A stretch of 6,068 nucleotides of DNA, from positions 1-6,068 of the forward strand of contig JACRDZ010000278.1 in NCBI GenBank assembly GCA_016212735.1, given 5' to 3'. The notes below the pieces were generated by a model that was given only the letters and a program-made list of their open reading frames with translations, was not told the DNA's origin and made no database searches. A program made the position numbers and the translations under genes. Positions 1 through 6,068 of the stretch are shown in pieces (within the stretch, counting starts at the first letter, position 1; each line of letters begins with the position of its first letter). Source of the stretch: Candidatus Firestoneibacteriota bacterium. Lineage in GTDB: Bacteria > JACRDZ01.

Positions 1-1
1 A

Positions 2-85
2 GGAGAAATTATTATAAATGATACAAATTGTATTGATACTTCCTTCCCAAAATTTATACAGATTTTAAAAAATTTATCATGTTAA
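2..85 (+). CDS. Possible C-terminal end of a gene that starts before the window (partial)
   Basis: Reading from base 2, one plus-strand frame stays open for 27 codons and ends at a TAA at 83-85. It begins GEIIINDTNCID and ends QILKNLSC. The other plus-strand frames and the minus-strand frames of this stretch are interrupted sooner. An open stretch of this length in such AT-rich DNA is suggestive but not proof. The peptide has a plausible amphipathic ending and no motif I recognise. If real, it is the tail of a gene upstream of the PAS-GAF-PAS gene in the same orientation, ending about 145 bases before it. It could equally be chance. No function is assigned. Confidence 0.35.
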   Translation, partial: GEIIINDTNCIDTSFPKFIQILKNLSC

Positions 86-176
86 GATTTTATATTAAGA
101 GATATTACCTTTAATTACAAATAAACATTATATTTAAAAACCTAAATAAAATATCGACATAAAATTTCAACTATAC

Positions 177-205
177 TTGCAATAAATTTAAATATATGTT
201 AATAT
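177..205 (+). promoter_or_regulatory. Weak candidate sigma-70-type promoter for the PAS-GAF-PAS gene
   Basis: TTGCAA at 177-182 and TAATAT at 200-205 are separated by 17 bases. Each matches the -35 or -10 consensus at four of six positions. The location, just upstream of the gene at 231, is right. In DNA this AT-rich such matches are frequent by chance, so this is only a best guess. Apart from this candidate, I see no clear regulatory element in the leader from 86 to 230. Confidence 0.25.
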
Positions 206-217
206 TATTTTTTCAAA

Positions 218-224
218 AAGAGGA
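218..224 (+). promoter_or_regulatory. Ribosome binding site of the PAS-GAF-PAS gene
   Basis: AAGAGGA lies six bases before the ATG at 231. It is purine-rich, resembles the Shine-Dalgarno consensus and fixes this start codon. There is no competing in-frame start immediately upstream. Confidence 0.7.
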
Positions 225-230
225 TAGAAT

Positions 231-1958
231 ATGCAAACTCCAATACATCCTATTAATCCAAAAATGTTTGATTTTCTTGATATAAAACCATCTGCCTATC
301 TTGTTGCGGATTTATCAGGAGAAATTGTTTACTGTAATGATAATTTTGCAAAAAACTTTAAGCTTAATAAAAGAAATGTTCTACAGCATCTTCTTACAGA
401 ATTTTTTATTCAATCAGACGGATATACAGCTCTTCCTTTTTATAGCTTGCAAAAAGGTCTTATAAATACGGAATCTTTTGAACTTGATGCCTGTATAAAA
501 ACCGGTGATTCAAAAATACAGTCTGTAAAATTAATCGTTAAGAAACTTTCACGTGAAAATCATAATTTTCTTTCAGTAAAAGTTGCATTAAATACCAATC
601 AGACTATTTCAGATAAAGACAAATTAAATCTTATTAACAAAGCACAGTCATTACATGGCAATATTGATGAAGTGCTTTTCAAGTCAGCATCTCTAATTTA
701 TGAACAATTAAATGGTTATTTCATTATAATAAAAACAAAAATACCTCAAGGTCTTCTTTTTAAATGCGGCTATAATTTACCATCTGATATTGGGGAACAA
801 AAAATTGAAAATCTGGAAAACAGTATTTGCAAACCTATTTTTTCGATAAAGAAACCTCTTATTTTATCTAATATTTTGAGTATTCAACCTAAAATTAATG
901 ATCCTCTTGTAATTAATTATAAAATTAACTCATTTTTAGGTGTACCGATTTTTAATCATAATCAGGAAGTTATAGGGATTATAGCACTTTACGATATTCT
1001 TGACAGAGCGTTTGGACCTAAAGATATAAAAGTAATGACTATTTTTGCAAACAGAATAGCAGAAGAATTAAACCTCGAAAAAACAAAAAATATATTAAAA
1101 GAAACTTCTATACAAAAAGATGATAAAGTTGCATCCAAATTCAGTCCGATTAAAGATGTTGAAGGTTTTGTAAAAAAAGTTTCCGGGGTTGATATGAAAC
1201 ATATTGATGTAAAATCCGGACAAACAAAAAGTCCAGTTACACCTATCCCACCTTCTGATAAAAAAATTTTCTCACAGCCTCCACCGATCGAGACAGCAAA
1301 TAATCAAATATCTTCCGCACCTAAAATAGATTCAAAACCGGGAGTATCTTCTGCTGTTAATTATAAAATCATTCCGGATTATATTGTTAACTGGGATGGA
1401 GTCAAAGATTTACCTGAAATACCAATACATAACATCGACAAATTTACAAATATTGCAGAAAATGAAGGACTTGCTGTTGGTTTCGTTCATGATAATAAAT
1501 TAATTTTTGCTAATAAAAATTTTATTAATTTAGAAAGATGTACAATTGATAAAATGTATCAGGAATTGAATGATAATAATTTGCTATCTACTTCAAAACT
1601 CCTGGAGGAAGAGAAAAAAAATCCAGAATTGAATGAAAAAGATTTAATTGAACACTATATTGTTAAAATGACTTCACCTCAAGGTGAAGTTTTCACAGGA
1701 GATATTTCTGCAAGTATAATTACTTTAGACCAAATGGATGTTCTGGAAATAATTGTTTCCAGAAGAAACGCAGTTCTTTCAACTATGATGGGATATATGG
1801 GAGTACCTTTTGCCGCAATGTTCCGCAAAAACGCAGATAAAAATACTGTAATAAAAAATAAAATATCTAAAGAATTAAAAGACTTATCACAGATTTATTT
1901 CAGGAAAATAGTAGATGTTATTTTTACAATTACCAGAAAAGAAGCCTTAATATCTTAA
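231..1958 (+). CDS. PAS-GAF-PAS sensory protein without a recognisable output domain
   Basis: This is a 575-residue protein with no signal peptide or membrane segment, so probably cytoplasmic. Residues about 12-118 look like a PAS domain (AYLVADLSGEIVYCNDNFAK resembles the usual PAS opening). Residues about 135-285 are a GAF domain: the stretch SFLGVPIFNHNQEVIGIIAL at 234-253, then FGPKDIKVMTIFANRIAEEL, is the typical GAF core and final helix. Residues about 290-395 form a linker rich in Lys, Pro and Ser. Residues about 403-512 look like a second PAS domain (GLAVGFVHDNKLIFANKNFI, later GEVFTGDISASI). The last 60 residues match nothing I know. PAS and GAF domains commonly bind small ligands or cofactors or mediate dimerisation. 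I see no histidine kinase, GGDEF, EAL, HD-GYP or DNA-binding motif, so it may pass its signal to a partner. The ATG follows GAGGA with good spacing (start well supported). It converges on the lipoprotein gene. Domain calls are by eye; the ligand is unknown. Confidence 0.88.
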   Translation: MQTPIHPINPKMFDFLDIKPSAYLVADLSGEIVYCNDNFAKNFKLNKRNVLQHLLTEFFIQSDGYTALPFYSLQKGLINTESFELDACIKTGDSKIQSVKLIVKKLSRENHNFLSVKVALNTNQTISDKDKLNLINKAQSLHGNIDEVLFKSASLIYEQLNGYFIIIKTKIPQGLLFKCGYNLPSDIGEQKIENLENSICKPIFSIKKPLILSNILSIQPKINDPLVINYKINSFLGVPIFNHNQEVIGIIALYDILDRAFGPKDIKVMTIFANRIAEELNLEKTKNILKETSIQKDDKVASKFSPIKDVEGFVKKVSGVDMKHIDVKSGQTKSPVTPIPPSDKKIFSQPPPIETANNQISSAPKIDSKPGVSSAVNYKIIPDYIVNWDGVKDLPEIPIHNIDKFTNIAENEGLAVGFVHDNKLIFANKNFINLERCTIDKMYQELNDNNLLSTSKLLEEEKKNPELNEKDLIEHYIVKMTSPQGEVFTGDISASIITLDQMDVLEIIVSRRNAVLSTMMGYMGVPFAAMFRKNADKNTVIKNKISKELKDLSQIYFRKIVDVIFTITRKEALIS

Positions 1959-1975
1959 CCCGAATTGCTTCTTTT
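1937..1975. terminator. Probable bidirectional terminator hairpin between convergent genes
   Basis: AAAAGAAGC at 1937-1945 is perfectly complementary to GCTTCTTTT at 1967-1975, giving a 9-bp stem with a 21-base loop. On the plus strand the right arm runs into a T-rich tail. Read on the minus strand, the same repeat again ends in CTTCTTTT. It lies at the meeting point of two convergent genes: the left arm is inside the last codons of the sensory gene, and the right arm touches the stop codon of the lipoprotein gene. The stem is AT-rich with a large loop, so it would be a modest intrinsic terminator. No other hairpin in this gap does the job better. Confidence 0.5.
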
Positions 1976-2376
1976 TAATCCTTTATAGCACCATTTCTTA
2001 TCCATTGACGTATAATTTCTATTTCTTCTTTGTATACTTTAGCTCTTTCTAAAGAAACTCCGCATATCAGTGTCCCTTCCAAACGATTAATGAGTAGGCT
2101 TTTCTCTGGATAACCAGGTTTGATTCTGTAGCGATCCGGATATAGCTTACTATGTATATTTACAAGATTATTATAAGCTTCCCCATATGAAAGATTTAAA
2201 TTACCGGATTTTTGATAATATACAGATGAATGGCATGTGTATAAAGCACACTTTTTTCTAAAAAATATCTTTTCTATTGATGAATATTTTGGCTCCATTT
2301 TTTGAGGCTTATTATTATTGCACGAATAAAAAAATGTCACTAAAATAAAAATATAATAAAATTTATTTATATTCAT
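1975..2376 (-). CDS. Small lipoprotein with a degenerate cytochrome c-like domain
   Basis: This 133-residue protein starts with a short charged end, a hydrophobic stretch and the lipobox-like FFYSC, so Cys19 is the probable lipid anchor. Asn at +2 does not suggest inner-membrane retention, going by the E. coli rule. Residues 43-49 read CALYTCH, a CX4CH motif. The following NLNLSYGEAYNNLVNI, RIKPGYPEKSLLINRL and IIRQWIRNGA closely follow the layout of small c-type cytochrome domains found on many bacterial lipoproteins (Leu-rich strand, V-x-PG-x-P-x-K-S-x-L, then I-x-x-WI-x-x-GA). In those, CXXCH or a longer variant carries heme, and a Met-Pro before the last helix supplies the second axial ligand. 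Here that Met is absent: the only Met residues are 1 and 27. Heme binding is therefore uncertain; His75 is a conceivable alternative ligand. The ATG is 6 bases after the fabF stop with no strong Shine-Dalgarno sequence, suggesting translational coupling. Its role is unknown, possibly redox or structural in the periplasm. Confidence 0.8.
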   Translation of the reverse strand: MNINKFYYIFILVTFFYSCNNNKPQKMEPKYSSIEKIFFRKKCALYTCHSSVYYQKSGNLNLSYGEAYNNLVNIHSKLYPDRYRIKPGYPEKSLLINRLEGTLICGVSLERAKVYKEEIEIIRQWIRNGAIKD

Positions 2377-2382
2377 CTCTAT

Positions 2383-3630
2383 TTATGGATATCTCTTTAA
2401 AATAAGAACTGCATTTTGTCCGCCAAAACCAAAAGAATTAGTCATTACAATGTTTAGCTTTTTATCACGTGCTTTATTCGGGACATAATCTAAATCACAT
2501 TCAGGATCCGGGATTTCATAATTTATAGTAGGTGGGATAATCCCGTCAAAAAGAGCCATAGCACATATTATTACTTCAACTGTTCCAGTTGCATTTATTA
2601 AATGTCCTGTCATAGATTTTGTAGAACTTACTGCAACTTTGTATGCATGATTCTTTAATACGCTTTTTATTGCTATAGTTTCTACTTTATCATTCATAGG
2701 AGTAGAAGTCCCATGTGCATTAATATAATCTATTTTATCAGGAGAAATATTTGCATCTTTAATTGCTCTTTCTATTGCCAGAATTGCACCAACTCCGTTA
2801 GAATCAGGCGCAGCAATATGAAAAGCATCACAGCTTGTTCCATATCCTATAAGTTCAGCATAAATCCTGGCATTTCTTTTACGAGCATAATTCAGTTCTT
2901 CTAATATAACTATACCTGCACCTTCGCTCATAACGAATCCATCACGGTTTAAATCAAATGGACGGCTGGCTTTTTGCGGTTCATCATTTCTTGTAGAAAG
3001 AGCACGTACCGCACAAAATCCTGAAAAACCTAATGGAAAAAGCGTACCTTCTGTTCCACCGCAAATCATAACATCTGCTTCATTATATTGAATCTTTCTA
3101 AATGCTTCCCCTACGGAATGAGTTCCTGTTGCGCATGCACTCTCTATCCCCATGCTTGGACCTTTAAATCCAAATTTTATACTAACACTTGCAGCAGCCA
3201 TATTAGGTATACTTGTTGGTACAAATGTTGCTGATACTCCTTTTACACCCTTTTGTTCCAGATTTTTTTCTTCTATAACAACTTTTTCCAGATCCCCCAT
3301 TCCTGCGCCAATAATTGTTCCAATTCTATGCTTATCGACTACATTAAGGTCAAGACCCGAATTCTTCACGGCAAGTTCACTTGCAGCAAGGGCATATTGA
3401 AGGAATAGTCCCATTCTTTTAACATCTTTTTTATCAATAGTTTTATATTCAAGAGGATTAAAATTTTTAACTTCCCCTGCAATCTGAGTTGGAAAAGCAG
3501 AAACATCAAATTTTTTTATTTTATCTATCCCGGATATCCCAAGACATATTTTACGCCATAGCTCTTTAGAGGAATTTCCCAAAGGAGTAATTGCACCTGA
3601 TCCAGTAATTACAACTCTTCGTCTCTCCAT
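2383..3630 (-). CDS. fabF: Beta-ketoacyl-[acyl-carrier-protein] synthase II (FabF)
   Basis: This enzyme catalyses decarboxylative Claisen condensation of malonyl-ACP with acyl-ACP, the chain-elongating step of type II fatty acid synthesis in the cytoplasm. The 415-residue length is normal for the family. It opens MERRRVVITGSGAITPLG, the usual N-terminus. The catalytic triad is intact: nucleophile Cys166 in ESACATGTH, His306 in NAHGTSTPMND and His343 in STKSMTGHL, with the conserved Lys338 in the same block. The C-terminal loop NSFGFGGQNAVLI is the family glycine loop with the gating Phe, with Gln where Thr is usual. TSCDAFHIAAPDSNG favours FabF over FabB. The start is fixed by a good Shine-Dalgarno sequence. 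No acpP, fabG or fabD lies beside it in this window; its neighbours are envelope proteins. The lipoprotein gene follows after 6 bases. A polyketide-type ketosynthase is less likely, given the single-domain length and housekeeping-type motifs. Confidence 0.96.
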   Translation of the reverse strand: MERRRVVITGSGAITPLGNSSKELWRKICLGISGIDKIKKFDVSAFPTQIAGEVKNFNPLEYKTIDKKDVKRMGLFLQYALAASELAVKNSGLDLNVVDKHRIGTIIGAGMGDLEKVVIEEKNLEQKGVKGVSATFVPTSIPNMAAASVSIKFGFKGPSMGIESACATGTHSVGEAFRKIQYNEADVMICGGTEGTLFPLGFSGFCAVRALSTRNDEPQKASRPFDLNRDGFVMSEGAGIVILEELNYARKRNARIYAELIGYGTSCDAFHIAAPDSNGVGAILAIERAIKDANISPDKIDYINAHGTSTPMNDKVETIAIKSVLKNHAYKVAVSSTKSMTGHLINATGTVEVIICAMALFDGIIPPTINYEIPDPECDLDYVPNKARDKKLNIVMTNSFGFGGQNAVLILKRYP

Positions 3631-3632
3631 AT

Positions 3633-3639
3633 CTCTCCT
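3633..3639 (-). promoter_or_regulatory. fabF: Ribosome binding site of fabF
   Basis: On the minus strand AGGAGAG lies just before the ATG. It is the strongest Shine-Dalgarno match in the window, with the AGGAG core four bases from the start codon, which is slightly short but functional spacing. It confirms the fabF start at 3630. Confidence 0.75.
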
Positions 3640-3659
3640 GCATTTATACTTATTTTATA

Positions 3660-3686
3660 AAAACAATGCTATTATATTATTGTTTT
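3660..3686. repeat. Inverted repeat flanking the fabF -10 box (possible operator)
   Basis: AAAACAAT at 3660-3667 and ATTGTTTT at 3679-3686 are perfect inverted 8-base arms separated by 11 bases that contain the -10 hexamer. A dimeric repressor bound here would block the promoter. It could also be chance in AT-rich DNA, or a weak hairpin in the leader of read-through transcripts. I do not recognise it as the site of a known fatty-acid regulator such as FapR, FabT or FadR. Confidence 0.3.
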
Positions 3687-3701
3687 ATTAAAAATTGTCA
3701 A
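3671..3701 (-). promoter_or_regulatory. Promoter for fabF and the lipoprotein gene
   Basis: On the minus strand, a perfect -35 hexamer TTGACA (3701-3696) and a perfect -10 hexamer TATAAT (3676-3671) are separated by 19 bases. That spacing is longer than the optimal 17, which usually weakens a sigma-70 promoter or makes it depend on an activator. Transcription would start near 3664, giving a leader of about 34 bases before the fabF ATG. The promoter lies entirely in the 81-base gap after the DUF2330 gene. Two consensus hexamers in the one sizeable gap of this strand make it convincing despite the AT-rich background. Confidence 0.6.
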
Positions 3702-3711
3702 GAAATAATTA

Positions 3712-5754
3712 TTATTTAATTCTTTTTTCAATATTACTAATTATTTCATTTTTTGTCTCAGAATCTATTAAATCAGATGATTTTAAAAGAGTAATAGTTT
3801 CTTCTGTCCCATTACTACTTAGAATTTCTAAAGCTAATTTAACTGGATGTGGATTTGGATTCGACTCAACAACTTTGACCAATGATTTAAAAGAAATTCC
3901 TGTAGTATCAAATTCCTCAATTACTTTATAAACTGGATCAGGTACATTTCCTTTTTTCTTTTCCAGTATTTCTGCAAGAATCGGCAATGATCTTTTTAAT
4001 TTTAATTCCAGAGCGATATTTGCTGCTCCATAAACATGATCATTCATTTTAAGATAATCCAAAAAAATATTTTCTGCATTATCTCTTTCTCCAAAACGCA
4101 TTAAAACTATTACTGCATTATAAGTTTCTTCAATATTTTTACTATCTTTTAAAATTTTATGTAAATATAATAGTTTATCTTCTAATTTTTCTATATTTCG
4201 TAACCGTATTTTTAAACTTGATTCGTTTGCAGCATCTCTTAATCCGTAATACGGCCATGCTTCATTTGCAGTACTGCCTCCCCAATCATTTTGTGCTAAA
4301 TCTGTTAAAACCGGCAGTATACTTTCACTTCCAATGTCTCCTAATAATTTCGCTGCAAGCATAATTGGTTTATAATAATAATATTTATCAAATTCCAAAA
4401 CATACAATAAACCAGGCACGGCTTCTCTCATAGTCCCAAGCTTATCCATTGCTTCAAGAGTCCTTATAATATGCACTGGCAAGCTTTTATTTTTTCCCAT
4501 TAAAGATGTATCTTCGGGTAATTTATTAACGATTTCTACTAACAGTGGAACTGCTTCTTTTATACCAAGCTGCGTAAAAATTTCGATAAAACTCCTGTCA
4601 CTTTTTGGCGGATAACAATCATAATAATAAGGCTGGCATGTTTTTTTAAATTGATTTATTAATATTTCAGGTACATCTGGATCTTTGTTAGCTTCCCACA
4701 AAGTAATGGCAGAATGAATTACTAATGTACTATTTTTATCTCTAAGTAGGTTTTTGAATTTATTTAAAATATCCGGATTTTTATTTTCTGAAAAATATTT
4801 AATAGCTTGCAGTCTCTGTGAAGTATTTTGAGTTGTATCTAAAAGAGAATTTATATATTTATTTCTATTAATAACTAAAGGATCAAAAACTAAATCTTCA
4901 TAATCATCCCCTTGTTTTATTGTATCATCATAATTATTAAGATAATATTTATTTTCTCTTAAAGGAGGGAATATTTCTAAAATATTTGGAAAATTTTTAA
5001 AATATGCCTGCATTTTAATTGATTTACAAGGATTTCCTGAACTGAAAATACTACTGTCCTTTATTGCAGAAGTATCAAAGATAAATATTTTCAGTCTGGT
5101 ATCTTTTAAATTTCGAGAATGCAGTCTTATAGGTAATATATTTTGTTTTGATGCAAACTTAATCAATAATGTTGGAATTATCCATTTTTCAGGTTTTTTT
5201 TCATAACTTAAAGCATGAATTTTTACCAGAATGAAATAATATTTCTTATCCAAATAATCATTAATAATATTTTTACCGTTGATTCCAAGATTGTATCCCT
5301 TTTTGTCTTTTAGATACTGCAACCTAAATTCTTCATCAAAAGACGAATATATTTTTATATCTAAAATTCTAGCAGAATTCAAATCATCGTTTTTTTCTTT
5401 TTCTTCTTTATTATCTTCTACTGTACTATTTGTATCTGCAGGATCTGATATAATATAAATAGCATCTTCTAATTCAGTAAAAATATTTGCTTTAATTGTT
5501 TTAACCTGCGGTTTTTCCGGAACCGGGATAATCCATATAAATTCATCCAGAGAACCATAGAACTCACTTTGTATTATTAGAGTCTCTTCATTATTAATAT
5601 TGAATATTGCTACTTTTTGCAATGGCATTAGTAATTCATTTTTTTGATTTTTAAAAAAACCGCCATCTGCATATACAATGGATAAATTAAATAGCACCAG
5701 CAGCAACATGCATACTGTTATAAATGTTAACCTCTTATATATTTTCATTTTCAA
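3712..5754 (-). CDS. Secreted DUF2330 protein with C-terminal HEAT-like repeats
   Basis: The protein has 680 residues from a TTG at 5754, or 678 from the ATG at 5748. I prefer the ATG: it lies two bases after the upstream stop. Residues about 7-29 form a signal peptide ending VYA, with cleavage likely before Asp30. Residues about 30-270 match the DUF2330 pattern: DGGFF at the mature N-terminus, then KVAIFNINNEETLIIQSEFY and EFIWIIPVPEKPQV (the aromatic-Ile-Ile-Pro-Val-Pro signature). Residues 105-125 are a very acidic, Lys/Glu/Asp-rich insertion. From about 296 to the end the chain is helical repeat, with HEAT-like pairs such as EAVPLLVEIV, EAVPGLLYVL, SESILPVLTDLA, RSLPILAEIL and PVKLALEIL. 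DUF2330 has no established biochemical role, so this is probably a periplasmic or surface scaffold. No C-terminal membrane anchor is seen, unlike some family members. The upstream TonB-CTD gene abuts it, suggesting one operon and a shared job. Confidence 0.85.
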   Translation of the reverse strand: MKMKIYKRLTFITVCMLLLVLFNLSIVYADGGFFKNQKNELLMPLQKVAIFNINNEETLIIQSEFYGSLDEFIWIIPVPEKPQVKTIKANIFTELEDAIYIISDPADTNSTVEDNKEEKEKNDDLNSARILDIKIYSSFDEEFRLQYLKDKKGYNLGINGKNIINDYLDKKYYFILVKIHALSYEKKPEKWIIPTLLIKFASKQNILPIRLHSRNLKDTRLKIFIFDTSAIKDSSIFSSGNPCKSIKMQAYFKNFPNILEIFPPLRENKYYLNNYDDTIKQGDDYEDLVFDPLVINRNKYINSLLDTTQNTSQRLQAIKYFSENKNPDILNKFKNLLRDKNSTLVIHSAITLWEANKDPDVPEILINQFKKTCQPYYYDCYPPKSDRSFIEIFTQLGIKEAVPLLVEIVNKLPEDTSLMGKNKSLPVHIIRTLEAMDKLGTMREAVPGLLYVLEFDKYYYYKPIMLAAKLLGDIGSESILPVLTDLAQNDWGGSTANEAWPYYGLRDAANESSLKIRLRNIEKLEDKLLYLHKILKDSKNIEETYNAVIVLMRFGERDNAENIFLDYLKMNDHVYGAANIALELKLKRSLPILAEILEKKKGNVPDPVYKVIEEFDTTGISFKSLVKVVESNPNPHPVKLALEILSSNGTEETITLLKSSDLIDSETKNEIISNIEKRIK

Positions 5755-6068
5755 TTGGTTGTAACTTTTTTAAATTTGATTTTTAATTTACCCCATTGTT
5801 CAACTTGTTCCACATTTTTTGGTAATGGGACAAAAATCCAGGATTTCATATATTGAATTGCAATACTTTCAAGATGTGTATCCCCTTTAATTACCGGAAT
5901 AACTTCTCTAACTCTGCCATTTGGAAGAACGAAAAATTTAACTTCTATTTCTATGTCTTTATCCAATTCAATTTCAGGTGATTTTGGTTCATGAAGTACC
6001 TGACGGTTACCTATTGTACCACCTAATGAACTATATTGACTAATAGGTAATGGTTCTTCTTTTGTAAT
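5751..6068 (-). CDS. TonB C-terminal-domain protein (partial, 5' end outside the window)
   Basis: The frame is open from the window edge to the TGA at 5753-5751, giving 105 visible C-terminal residues. A TTG at 5966 could be taken as a start, but the frame continues well beyond it with family-like sequence (GGTIGNRQVLHEPKSPEIE) and no ribosome binding site is seen there, so the real start lies outside. The visible part follows the TonB C-terminal fold: strand IEIEVKFFVLPNGRV, then a helix (THLESIAIQYMKSW), IFVPLP, and a last strand KLKIKF. The pattern F-x-V-x-P-x-G-x-V, then W-x-F-x-P, is characteristic of TonB/AgmX-type C-terminal domains, which span or act in the periplasm. Whether the missing N-terminus has a membrane anchor cannot be seen. 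The absence of exbB, exbD or a TonB-dependent receptor in view means true energy transduction is unproven. It overlaps or abuts the DUF2330 gene, so the two are probably co-translated. Confidence 0.8.
   Translation of the reverse strand: MTKEEPLPISQYSSLGGTIGNRQVLHEPKSPEIELDKDIEIEVKFFVLPNGRVREVIPVIKGDTHLESIAIQYMKSWIFVPLPKNVEQVEQWGKLKIKFKKVTTN

Noticed and set aside
21..33. Palindrome ATACAA-A-TTGTAT as a possible operator
   Set aside because: It is short, in very AT-rich DNA, probably inside the tail of an upstream coding frame, and about 200 bases from the next gene start with no second copy nearby.
154..177. TCGACA and TATACT as a promoter for the PAS-GAF-PAS gene
   Set aside because: The two hexamers are only 12 bases apart, too close for a sigma-70 promoter.
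1614..1621. Run of eight A in the sensory gene as a possible frameshift site
   Set aside because: The reading frame and the PAS domain pattern continue normally across it, so there is no evidence of slippage.
2713..3400. Plus-strand open frames of 63 and 82 codons
   Set aside because: They lie wholly inside fabF on the opposite strand, have Cys- or Ser-rich, non-protein-like composition, and are shadows of a clearly real gene.
3695..3931. Plus-strand open frame of 78 codons with a hydrophobic N-terminus
   Set aside because: It overlaps the 3' end of the DUF2330-HEAT gene almost throughout; the leader-like hydrophobic start comes from AT-rich intergenic DNA, and no family match is recognised.
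5752..5754. TTG as the start of the DUF2330-HEAT gene
   Set aside because: Not excluded, but the ATG two codons later at 5748 is a better start codon; neither has a clear ribosome binding site.

Overview
The window comes from a strongly AT-rich bacterial genome. A lipoprotein with a proper lipobox, a TonB-type C-terminal domain and a secreted repeat protein suggest a diderm (Gram-negative-type) cell envelope. The genes look like those of a poorly characterised, probably uncultured lineage, but the sequence does not let me name a phylum. There are no RNA genes, CRISPR arrays, insertion sequences or recognisable phage genes here.

Layout: positions 1-85 may hold the last codons of a plus-strand gene that starts outside the window. 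Next is an AT-rich leader (86-230), then a plus-strand gene for a cytoplasmic PAS-GAF-PAS sensory protein (231-1958). This gene converges on a minus-strand block, and only 16 bases separate the two stop codons. A 9-bp inverted repeat across that junction probably terminates transcription from both sides.

The rest is on the minus strand. In order of transcription, from the right edge leftwards, it carries a TonB C-terminal-domain protein cut by the window edge (5751-6068), a secreted DUF2330 protein with a long HEAT-like tail (3712-5748 or 5754), beta-ketoacyl-ACP synthase II FabF (2383-3630), and a small lipoprotein resembling a cytochrome c domain (1975-2376). The first two genes are practically contiguous and look translationally coupled. 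An 81-base gap before fabF carries consensus -35 and -10 hexamers, so fabF and the lipoprotein gene, 6 bases apart, probably form a transcription unit of their own, perhaps with read-through from upstream.

Functionally, FabF is the only well-understood enzyme: it elongates acyl-ACP in fatty acid synthesis. The TonB-CTD/DUF2330-HEAT pair and the lipoprotein are envelope proteins of unknown role. The sensory protein has ligand or partner domains but no recognisable output domain. The least described parts are the coupled TonB-CTD/DUF2330-HEAT pair and the degenerate cytochrome-like lipoprotein. Nothing here proves a new system.
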